Positions 1 through 4,962 of a stretch of 7,418 nt of DNA are shown here, piece by piece. Each line of letters starts with the position of its first letter. Within the stretch, counting starts at the first letter, position 1. The notes below the pieces were generated by a model. The model was given only the letters and a program-made list of their open reading frames with translations. It made no database searches and was not told where the DNA came from. The position numbers and the translations under genes were made by a program. The stretch is taken from assembly GCA_947631345.1 (NCBI GenBank), contig CANRKW010000049.1, positions 1 through 7,418 on the forward strand, read 5' to 3'. This DNA is from an uncultured Bacilli bacterium (GTDB lineage: Bacteria > Bacillota_I > Bacilli_A > RF39 > UBA660).

Positions 1-70
1 ATAGAAATATTCCCGTACGGTGTAGAACTGGGGAAAAGGTGGAGGAAAACAGAACCAAAGCCTTACCTAT
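1..70 (+). mobile_element. Group II intron, 3' end only (half of domain V plus domain VI)
   Basis: The first bases read ATA-GAAA-TAT, a GNRA tetraloop (4-7) closed by complementary A/T triplets. They are followed by a two-base CC bulge and GTACGGTGT, which matches the 3' half of a group II intron domain V in order and length. After a purine-rich linker, AGG (37-39) and AGG (43-45) can pair with CCT (66-68) and CCT (61-63). This forms a domain VI-like stem in which A65 lies in an internal loop as the candidate branch-point adenosine, and the intron would end in the usual AY dinucleotide (AT, 69-70). The local GC content is well above that of the neighbouring genes. The 5' half of domain V, the ribozyme body and any intron-encoded reverse transcriptase would lie upstream of the window. 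The 3' splice site at 70/71 is an estimate, good to a few bases. The intron is in the sense orientation to the gene that follows. Confidence 0.72.
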
Positions 71-80
71 GGTTATATGT

Positions 81-1403
81 ATGAATAATAAACCAAATAA
101 TTTAGAATCTAATCAAGATTATTCTTCAATTTTTAACACTGATATTTTAGAAAATCCTAATAATATTAATAATAACCAAAATGTATTAAATCCAAATAAT
201 GAAAATGTTTCAGCAGTTTTTAATAATGAAACTTCAGTAAATCCTAATAATAACTTAAATATATCAGAAAATAATGAAAGTTCTATAAATTCAAATAACA
301 TAAATAATCAAGATATAGAAATCTTAACATTTGAAGAAACTCAAAATATTCCTCCAATTATTAATAATGAAAATATATCAAATTCAAACGAAGAATTATT
401 AAAATCATTTATTGGAAATAATTATGATAAAATAACTAAAAATTCATTTAATTTTGCAGGTTTCTTTTTTTCAATATTTTATATGTTTTATAGAAAAATG
501 TTCTTATATGGAATAATCTTATTTATAATAACTTTAATATTACAATTTTTTGTAAATAACTCTCTTATTATACCTATTTTATTAGATATATTAATTGGCC
601 TTTTTGTTAATAAAATTTACTTAAATTATGCTAATAGAAAAATAAATAAAATAAAAACTCAAAATTCACAAAAAAGTACAGAAGAATTAAAAAATATATG
701 TTCTAAAAAAGGAAGAACAAGTGTAGCCTACATATTTTTAGGCATTTTTACAATTATATTTATTATGTTTATAGTTTTATCTACATTTCTTATTAAAGCT
801 GGTTTTGACTTCTTTAATTTTAATAATTGGAATATAGTTAATAATAATGATAATTCTAAAAATGAAACTTTATTAGAAAATGTAGATATAGTTTCTTATA
901 CTTGTTTTTTCTCAAATTGCAGTTTTGAAATAAAAGATTCAAGTGGTTTAACAGATAATTATTCATTTAATTCTGCTAATACAGATATATTTGAAATTTT
1001 GTCTAATTATAAAGATTATATTAATCTAAATATATACTATACATTAAAAGACGACGAAAAAGTCATTTCTAATTATCAAATATATTCAAAAATAAATAAT
1101 AAAGATATAACTTATGTTAAAACAGAAAATGAATTAAGAGGCGAGATTGGTCTATATACATTAGGAACTTATACAGATGTATATACATTAAGTGAAAAGT
1201 GGGATTTATCTTATAGTTGTATTAATGGAGAATGCGAATATTATACAAAATACGTATTTGTTGATAGTAATAATAATGAATATGAAATGAAATACTTAAG
1301 TATGGACACATTAGACTTAACTGTTGGAAATAAATACAATGTTACTTTTGAAGTAGTAGAAGGTGACTTTGAATATGAATATATTTTAAAAAAAGTTGAT
1401 TAA
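81..1403 (+). CDS. DUF2628-type membrane protein with Asn-rich N-terminus and C-terminal extracytoplasmic region
   Basis: The product is 440 residues from ATG 81. Residues 1-105 are low-complexity, rich in Asn with repeated NPNN, and probably disordered. Residues 109-190 match the DUF2628 pattern: a soluble lead-in, then NFAGFFFSIFYMFYRKM, hydrophobic segments near 122-136, 140-157 and 161-177, and the FVNKIYLNYANRKI tail. A further membrane helix lies at about 214-239. Residues 250-440 should then lie outside the cell; they hold two Cys-x4-Cys pairs (275/280 and 380/385) in two similar blocks. The biochemical role of DUF2628 proteins is not established. The start is uncertain. ATG 81 has no Shine-Dalgarno site because the bases before it are intron; the frame stays open upstream, and GTG 39 lies inside the intron fold. 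After splicing, the mature message may carry an earlier start in the upstream exon, giving extra N-terminal residues. Related Bacillota proteins often begin with a zinc ribbon. Confidence 0.82.
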   Translation: MNNKPNNLESNQDYSSIFNTDILENPNNINNNQNVLNPNNENVSAVFNNETSVNPNNNLNISENNESSINSNNINNQDIEILTFEETQNIPPIINNENISNSNEELLKSFIGNNYDKITKNSFNFAGFFFSIFYMFYRKMFLYGIILFIITLILQFFVNNSLIIPILLDILIGLFVNKIYLNYANRKINKIKTQNSQKSTEELKNICSKKGRTSVAYIFLGIFTIIFIMFIVLSTFLIKAGFDFFNFNNWNIVNNNDNSKNETLLENVDIVSYTCFFSNCSFEIKDSSGLTDNYSFNSANTDIFEILSNYKDYINLNIYYTLKDDEKVISNYQIYSKINNKDITYVKTENELRGEIGLYTLGTYTDVYTLSEKWDLSYSCINGECEYYTKYVFVDSNNNEYEMKYLSMDTLDLTVGNKYNVTFEVVEGDFEYEYILKKVD

Positions 1404-1433
1404 AAAAAATAACTTCCAATAAAAGGAAGTTAT
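1402..1433 (-). terminator. Intrinsic terminator between convergent genes, used by the minus-strand gene
   Basis: ATAACTTCC (1409-1417) pairs with GGAAGTTAT (1425-1433) in a perfect 9-bp stem with a 7-base loop. On the minus strand the hairpin is followed by a run of T (complement of 1402-1408), the classical Rho-independent layout. The stop codon of the minus-strand gene (1430-1432) is inside the stem. On the plus strand only ATATCATAT follows, so termination of the 81-1403 transcript here would be weaker, though it probably shares the hairpin. Confidence 0.8.
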
Positions 1434-1744
1434 ATCATATAAAGATTAGAATCATTACTTACTTCTTCTTCTAAAATACCACTATTTTCTAACTTTCTAA
1501 GTCTTTGGTCTAATCTTCTTATTTGTCTTTCTAATTTAGTAATTCTATTATCATATTCATCTATATAATTATTATTTATATTTTGATTAGTATTATAATT
1601 TTGATTCATATTTTGTGGTATCACATTTGGGCCATAACTACTAAAAGACGTGTTCATATTATACCCACTAGGTGGAATAAATTCAGGTTCCTTAAAAGCA
1701 CCCATTTGATAATTACCATAATACATATCTCTATTTCCTTTCAT
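1430..1744 (-). CDS. Small Asn/Tyr/Pro-rich protein with C-terminal coiled coil, function unknown
   Basis: I do not recognise this 104-residue protein. The first 60 residues are rich in Asn, Tyr, Met, Pro and Gly (YYGNYQMGAF, EFIPPSGYNM) and look unstructured and sticky. Residues about 62-92 (IDEYDNRITKLERQIRRLDQ and on) form a charged heptad-like helix with I/L at regular spacing, a likely short coiled coil for dimerisation. There is no signal peptide or membrane segment. The start at 1744 is supported by AAGGAG (minus strand, 1760-1755) ten bases upstream. A second ATG, six codons in, follows AAAGGAAA and could be used. The composition resembles small coat or surface-layer proteins of Bacillota, but that is only a compositional analogy. 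The gene has its own promoter, overlapping that of trmB, and its own terminator, so it is a monocistronic unit. That regulatory setup, the good ribosome site and the non-random composition argue that it is real. Confidence 0.72.
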   Translation of the reverse strand: MKGNRDMYYGNYQMGAFKEPEFIPPSGYNMNTSFSSYGPNVIPQNMNQNYNTNQNINNNYIDEYDNRITKLERQIRRLDQRLRKLENSGILEEEVSNDSNLYMI

Positions 1745-1766
1745 AAATATCTTTCTCCTTCAAAGT

Positions 1767-1796
1767 ATTATATGACAAAATACTATAAAATGTGTA
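1767..1796 (-). promoter_or_regulatory. Promoter of the minus-strand small gene
   Basis: On the minus strand a perfect TATAAT (complement of 1767-1772) lies 18 bases after TACACA (complement of 1791-1796, four of six matches to TTGACA). The -10 box ends six bases before the AAGGAG ribosome site (1760-1755), so transcription would begin almost at the ribosome site. Its -35 box overlaps the -10 box of trmB. Confidence 0.55.
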
Positions 1797-1800
1797 TAAT
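1772..1800 (+). promoter_or_regulatory. Promoter of trmB
   Basis: ATGACA (1772-1777, five of six matches to TTGACA) and TATAAT (1795-1800, perfect) are separated by the optimal 17 bases. The expected start of transcription, about 1806-1808, coincides with the AGGTGA ribosome site (1807-1812), leaving a leader of about 13 bases. The boxes interlock with the promoter of the divergent minus-strand gene. Confidence 0.75.
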
Positions 1801-1819
1801 ATTCCTAGGTGAAGAAAAA

Positions 1820-2437
1820 ATGAGATTAAAACACATAAAAGGTTCAGAAGACATAATAAATAACAGTAAAGTAGTAATACACGATTTAGAAAAATATAAA
1901 GGTAAATGGAAAAACCTATTTAATAATAACAACAAAATATATTTAGAAATAGGTATGGGTAAAGGTTCTTTTCTTTTAAATAAAGCAAAAGATAACAAAA
2001 ACATCAATTTTATTGGTATAGAAAAATACCCAAGTGTTTTATTAAATGTAGTAAAAATAATAGAAGAAGAAAACATAAATAACTTAAGAATCATATGTAT
2101 GGATGCTATAAATATAGATAAAGTATTCTATAAAGAAATATCTAAAATCTACTTAAATTTTTCTGATCCATGGCCAAAAAAAAGACACGAAAAAAGAAGA
2201 CTAACTAGTAGTATATTCTTAAATAAATATGATAAAATCTTTAAAAACATCAAAATAATTGAACAAAAAACAGATAACGATGACTTATTTCAATATAGTT
2301 TAGAAAGTTATAAAAGAAATGGTTACTTTATAATAAAGAAAAATACTAATTATTTTGATAAATATAAAACAGAATATGAAAATAAATTCATTAATATTGG
2401 TAAAAATATAAATTATGTAAAAGTTATTAAATTTTAG
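1820..2437 (+). CDS. trmB: tRNA (guanine(46)-N7)-methyltransferase
   Basis: TrmB transfers a methyl group from S-adenosylmethionine to N7 of G46 in the variable loop of tRNAs, in the cytoplasm. The product is 205 residues, close to the usual bacterial length of about 210-220. The SAM-binding motif I is LEIGMGKGSF (42-51), followed by the acidic FIGIEKY strand (64-70). The family signature is LNFSDPWPKKRHEKRRLT (112-129). The substrate-binding KTDNDDLFQYSLE (150-162) and the C-terminal TEYENKF..G (184-194) are all present, so the enzyme looks intact. ATG 1820 is chosen because AGGTGA (1807-1812) lies seven bases before it and the family N-terminus MRLKHIKGS fits. The frame continues open upstream to 1583, but that part crosses the promoter and the opposing gene. 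It has its own promoter and no clear terminator hairpin after the stop, so some read-through into the next operon is possible. Confidence 0.96.
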   Translation: MRLKHIKGSEDIINNSKVVIHDLEKYKGKWKNLFNNNNKIYLEIGMGKGSFLLNKAKDNKNINFIGIEKYPSVLLNVVKIIEEENINNLRIICMDAINIDKVFYKEISKIYLNFSDPWPKKRHEKRRLTSSIFLNKYDKIFKNIKIIEQKTDNDDLFQYSLESYKRNGYFIIKKNTNYFDKYKTEYENKFINIGKNINYVKVIKF

Positions 2438-2495
2438 TGTAAACAAATGTAAAAAAAATGACATAAAAAAGACACTATTAATTTTAAAAAATGTT

Positions 2496-2504
2496 TGTTA
2501 TAAT
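2496..2504 (+). promoter_or_regulatory. Extended -10 promoter of the lipoprotein/ytxGH-type operon
   Basis: TGTTATAAT (2496-2504) is a perfect -10 box with the upstream TG of an extended -10 element. At 17 bases upstream there is only a poor -35 (TATTAA, 2476-2481), as is common for extended -10 promoters. The -10 box ends seven bases before the AGGTAGG ribosome site (2512-2518), again giving an almost leaderless message. The 88-bp spacer 2438-2525 otherwise holds only A-rich sequence. Confidence 0.65.
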
Positions 2505-2525
2505 AAATGTTAGGTAGGGTGAGTG

Positions 2526-3122
2526 ATGAAAAAGATTATAATATTATTCTTTACTTTTCTTTTGGTTGGATGTACTACAACTAATGACTCAAGTATTGAT
2601 TCTCTTATTAATGATGTTTTAAATAACACATCTGTTAGTTATAATACTTATGGAGAAGGTTTTAAATACTATAAACCTAGAGATTTTTCTCTTTTAGAAG
2701 ATAATAAAACTAATCATATTTTATTAAGTAATACTTATAAATACTATCTTAATATAGATATAAATGGTTACTATAATAAAAGAAAAGATAACTATATTGT
2801 AGATAATACTATTTACTATAATATAAAATTTAAGTATAATGATATAGATGGATATTTAGAGATAAAAGATGCAAATAATGATTACTTTTATATAAAAATG
2901 ATGTATAATTATAGTTATATAGAAGTAATGGTAAAAGAAGAAGACATAAATTCTTCCGTCATCAATATGGCTATTATATTGTCTTCTATAAAGTATAATG
3001 ACAAAGTTATTGAAAGTTTAATAAATAATAGAGACTTAAATGAAGTAGAAGCAAGTTATGAAATAAAGAAGCCTAGTAATAATGGTAATAGTAATATATT
3101 AGATGTTTATATAGATAAATAA
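2526..3122 (+). CDS. Predicted lipoprotein, function unknown
   Basis: The 198-residue product begins with a lipoprotein signal peptide: MKK, a hydrophobic stretch at 4-14 and the lipobox LVGC with the lipidated cysteine at 16, followed by a Thr/Asn/Ser tether. It is therefore predicted to be anchored to the outer face of the membrane. The mature part (about 180 residues) is rich in Tyr, Asn, Asp and Lys with alternating hydrophobic stretches (YYNIKFKYND, GYLEIKDAN), suggesting a mostly beta fold. I recognise no catalytic motif. ATG 2526 is preferred. GTG 2523 is in frame immediately before it and would add one residue; the AGGTAGG site (2512-2518) suits either. It is the first gene of a four-gene unit: the next gene starts 15 bases after its stop and no terminator intervenes. 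Membership with ytxG/ytxH-like genes suggests an envelope or envelope-stress role, which is inference only. Confidence 0.85.
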   Translation: MKKIIILFFTFLLVGCTTTNDSSIDSLINDVLNNTSVSYNTYGEGFKYYKPRDFSLLEDNKTNHILLSNTYKYYLNIDINGYYNKRKDNYIVDNTIYYNIKFKYNDIDGYLEIKDANNDYFYIKMMYNYSYIEVMVKEEDINSSVINMAIILSSIKYNDKVIESLINNRDLNEVEASYEIKKPSNNGNSNILDVYIDK

Positions 3123-3137
3123 AGAAAGAGGTGTTTT

Positions 3138-4025
3138 ATGGGCTTATTTGGAAAATTAAAAAACATATTTTATGATGAAGAAATAATAGAAGTACCAGTG
3201 GAGGAACCCAAAAAGGAAGAAAGGCAAGTTAATAGAGAAATAAAGCCTATCAAAGAAGAAAAGAAAGAAGAAGTTAAAGAAGTAGTAAAACCTATTGCAC
3301 CTGTTTTTACTGAAAGAGAAACAATGAGAGAATCTACTTTTAAATTTCCTGTTATTGATGAAGAAGAAGATGTAAGAGTAAGAACAAGAAGTAATACATT
3401 TAATAATGGATTTAAAGAAGAAGTAAAAACAGAAACCTTTAGGCCACCTATAAGAGAAAAAGAAGTAATAAGAGAAACTCCTAGGGAAAATATAAGAGAC
3501 ACTTATAAAAGTACAGGAATAGTGGAACCTCCAAAACCAGAAAAAGTGTTCAAACCAACTCCTGTAATAAGTCCAGTATATGGTGTACTTGATAAAAACT
3601 ACAAAAAAGAAGAAATAATTGAAAGACAAAATGCTATAAGGCATACTCCTAGTGAAATGAATTACGATAGTGTTAGAAGAAAAGCATATGGAACACTAGA
3701 AGACGAACTAGAAAGCACATTATCTAAAATAAGTAATTCAACTAAAGAAGTAAGTAAAGTAGTAGATGAAGTAAATAAATTAGATACAGAAGAAAATAAT
3801 AGAAGTATAGAAGATTTACTAAATGAAATAGAAGTAAATAGAAGTATATCTATTGGAGAAATAGAAGAAAAAATAAAAGACAAAATAGAAGAAAATGAAG
3901 AAGTACCTGAAGTAAGATTCAAAAGAGAAGAAGTAGAAGAAAAAGAAGACGAAAATGATAAAACTTTAGAACACGATTTATTTAATTTAATAGATTCAAT
4001 GTATGAAGAAAGGAAAGGAGAATAA
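3138..4025 (+). CDS. Charged, mostly disordered protein with amphipathic N-terminus and FKPTPVISPVYG motif; function unknown
   Basis: This 295-residue protein has no recognised enzymatic domain. Residues 1-13 (MGLFGKLKNIFYD) look like a membrane-binding amphipathic helix followed by an acidic patch, a layout also seen at the N-terminus of the division protein SepF, although no SepF core follows. Residues 14-135 are low-complexity Glu/Lys/Arg/Pro. A markedly different, uncharged stretch, FKPTPVISPVYGVLDKNY (138-155), stands out and is probably a conserved binding motif. Residues 177-260 (DSVRRKAYGTLEDEL and on) predict charged helices or coiled coil, and LEHDLFNLIDSMYE (277-290) is a C-terminal amphipathic helix. 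It has no signal peptide or membrane segment, so it is cytoplasmic and perhaps membrane-associated. AGAGGTG (3127-3133) precedes ATG 3138 by four bases. The gene lies between the lipoprotein and the YtxG-like gene, separated from the latter by two bases, which suggests a joint role at the membrane. Confidence 0.85.
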   Translation: MGLFGKLKNIFYDEEIIEVPVEEPKKEERQVNREIKPIKEEKKEEVKEVVKPIAPVFTERETMRESTFKFPVIDEEEDVRVRTRSNTFNNGFKEEVKTETFRPPIREKEVIRETPRENIRDTYKSTGIVEPPKPEKVFKPTPVISPVYGVLDKNYKKEEIIERQNAIRHTPSEMNYDSVRRKAYGTLEDELESTLSKISNSTKEVSKVVDEVNKLDTEENNRSIEDLLNEIEVNRSISIGEIEEKIKDKIEENEEVPEVRFKREEVEEKEDENDKTLEHDLFNLIDSMYEERKGE

Positions 4026-4027
4026 AT

Positions 4028-4309
4028 ATGTTAGAAGAAGCTTTAGTGGTACTTTTGTATATAGTATTGATAGTATTTGTAATAGTTTTAATAACTCTAG
4101 GCATAAAATTAATAGGGACTATTAAAAAGACTAATATACTATTAGATAATATTACTAAAAAAGCAGAAAGTTTAGATGGTGTATTTGATATGATAGATTA
4201 CACAACATCTAAATTCGGGGCAATTGGTGAAATGATATCAGGTTATATTGGTGGTATAGTTAAGAAATTAACTGGTAAGAAAGGAAAGAGGAAAGAAGAA
4301 AATGAGTAA
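4028..4309 (+). CDS. DUF948/YtxG-like single-pass membrane protein
   Basis: The product has 93 residues with one long hydrophobic helix at about 5-30 (LVVLLYIVLIVFVIVLITLG), then a polar helix (KKTNILLDNITKKAESLDGV), a glycine-rich amphipathic stretch (GYIGGIVKKLTGKK) and a basic/acidic tail. This architecture, and its place immediately before a YtxH-like gene, match the DUF948 protein YtxG of the Bacillus subtilis ytxGHJ general stress operon. It is shorter than typical YtxG and the match rests on layout more than on strict motifs. The molecular function of this family is unknown. The start is secure: AAAGGAG (4014-4020) lies seven bases before ATG 4028, inside the end of the preceding gene. 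Its last 8 bases overlap the start of the next gene, so the two are probably translationally coupled. Confidence 0.83.
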   Translation: MLEEALVVLLYIVLIVFVIVLITLGIKLIGTIKKTNILLDNITKKAESLDGVFDMIDYTTSKFGAIGEMISGYIGGIVKKLTGKKGKRKEENE

Positions 4310-4745
4310 AGAAAAGAAAAGTGGAATAGAAAAATTCGTATTAGGTGCGGGAATAGGTGCTGGGCTAGCTTTATTATTTGCACCTCAAGAAGGAAGTAAA
4401 ACAAGAAAAGAATTAAAAAAGAAATTTGACGAATTAGTTGAAAAAGTAAAGAATATCGATCCAGAAGATGTAAAAGCAGATATATTACAAAAAGTAGAAG
4501 AACTTAGGATGGGTATAGAAGATTTAGATAAAGAAAAAGCTTTAGATATAGCAAAAAAAGAAGCAAAGAAAATTGGAGAAAAAGCAACAGAATTATATGA
4601 CTATGCTAAAGAAAAAAGCACTCCAGTAGTAGAAAAAGCAGTAAGTGAAGTAAAAAATGCAACATTAAAAGTAGCTAAAGATGTAGTAAAAAAATTAGAA
4701 GAAACTGATACTAAGAAAACAACAACTAAAAAGAAAAATAAATAA
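4302..4745 (+). CDS. YtxH-like protein
   Basis: The 147-residue product has the YtxH hallmark at residues 9-38: a short glycine-rich hydrophobic helix, FVLGAGIGAGLALLFAP, followed directly by the QEGSKTRKEL turn. The rest (40-135) is a long Lys/Glu/Ala helix with heptad character, resembling apolipoprotein or LEA-like helices, and the tail is Lys/Thr-rich (TKKTTTKKKNK). YtxH proteins are general-stress-associated in Bacillus and their biochemical role is not known. The predicted location is at the membrane by the N-terminal helix with a cytoplasmic coiled coil, but the orientation is not proven. The start overlaps the previous gene by 8 bases; AGAGG (4287-4291) gives a ribosome site ten bases upstream. 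No ytxJ-like third member follows. Instead the operon ends with a terminator three bases after the stop. Confidence 0.92.
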   Translation: MSKEKKSGIEKFVLGAGIGAGLALLFAPQEGSKTRKELKKKFDELVEKVKNIDPEDVKADILQKVEELRMGIEDLDKEKALDIAKKEAKKIGEKATELYDYAKEKSTPVVEKAVSEVKNATLKVAKDVVKKLEETDTKKTTTKKKNK

Positions 4746-4769
4746 ATTCACATATATTGTGAGTTTTTT
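4746..4769 (+). terminator. Intrinsic terminator of the lipoprotein-ytxH operon
   Basis: TCACA (4748-4752) pairs with TGTGA (4758-4762) around a TATAT loop. The stem can be extended by a wobble pair and one A-T pair (4746-4747 with 4763-4764), and a run of six T (4764-4769) follows immediately. It lies directly after the ytxH-like stop codon. Confidence 0.8.
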
Positions 4770-4909
4770 ATATACTAAATTTTATTTATTTTTAACAAAA
4801 ATGATACAAAATGTAACAAAAAATAATAAAATTTATGCAATTTTTAGTATATTTTTGATATACCATTAGTGAATACAGTTTATAGTGAAAATTAATTTAT
4901 TTTAGTAAT
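4770..4909 (+). other. AT-rich intergenic spacer with spaced A-tracts
   Basis: No gene is seen in this part of the 217-base gap 4746-4962. ACAAAA recurs at 4795, 4806 and 4816, so A-tracts fall 10-11 bases apart, roughly one helical turn, which can bend DNA. A weak promoter-like pair, TTGATA (4855-4860) and TATAGT (4881-4886), has a too-long 20-base spacer. If used, it would start the message of the AbiEi-like gene just before the inverted repeat at 4910. Confidence 0.35.
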
Positions 4910-4938
4910 TCTCGGCAATTTATTGATTTTTGCCGAGA
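4910..4938 (+). promoter_or_regulatory. GC-rich inverted repeat upstream of the AbiEi-like gene, possible operator or RNA hairpin
   Basis: TCTCGGCAA (4910-4918) and TTGCCGAGA (4930-4938) form a perfect 9-bp inverted repeat with an 11-base A/T spacer. It is by far the most GC-rich spot in the spacer and ends 24 bases before the start of the AbiEi-like gene. It is not followed by a clean T run in either direction, so it does not look like a terminator. AbiEi antitoxins are known to repress their own operons by binding inverted repeats in the promoter region, so an autoregulatory site is a fair inference. An RNA hairpin in the leader is the alternative. Confidence 0.6.
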
Positions 4939-4962
4939 TTTACTTTAAAATTATATTTAGTG

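Noticed and set aside
39..80. GTG 39 as the start of the DUF2628 protein gene, adding 14 residues
   Set aside because: This stretch is the domain V/VI region of the group II intron, and the extra residues (EENRTKALP...) resemble nothing in the family. It is kept only as a caution that the real start may lie in the upstream exon.
1..84. A frame open from base 1 ending in TGA 82-84, overlapping ATG 81 like a coupled upstream gene
   Set aside because: The tail PYGVELGKRWRKTEP comes from translating the structured intron end. The RNA features explain these bases better than a protein does.
1583..1819. An upstream extension of the trmB frame
   Set aside because: It runs antisense through the small minus-strand gene and the promoter. 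ATG 1820 has a good ribosome site and gives the normal TrmB length.
2438..2500. A terminator or operator formed by AACAAA (after trmB) and TTTGTT (near the next promoter)
   Set aside because: Only six bases match, about 45 bases apart in A/T-rich sequence, with no T run. This is expected by chance.
3156..3922. Long minus-strand frames opposite the charged protein gene
   Set aside because: They are mirror frames of Glu/Lys codon runs (Phe/Ser/Leu-rich), without ribosome sites or family features.
4930..4962. TTG 4930 as the start of the AbiEi-like gene
   Set aside because: It lies within the right arm of the inverted repeat, has no ribosome site, and adds residues not typical of the family N-terminus.
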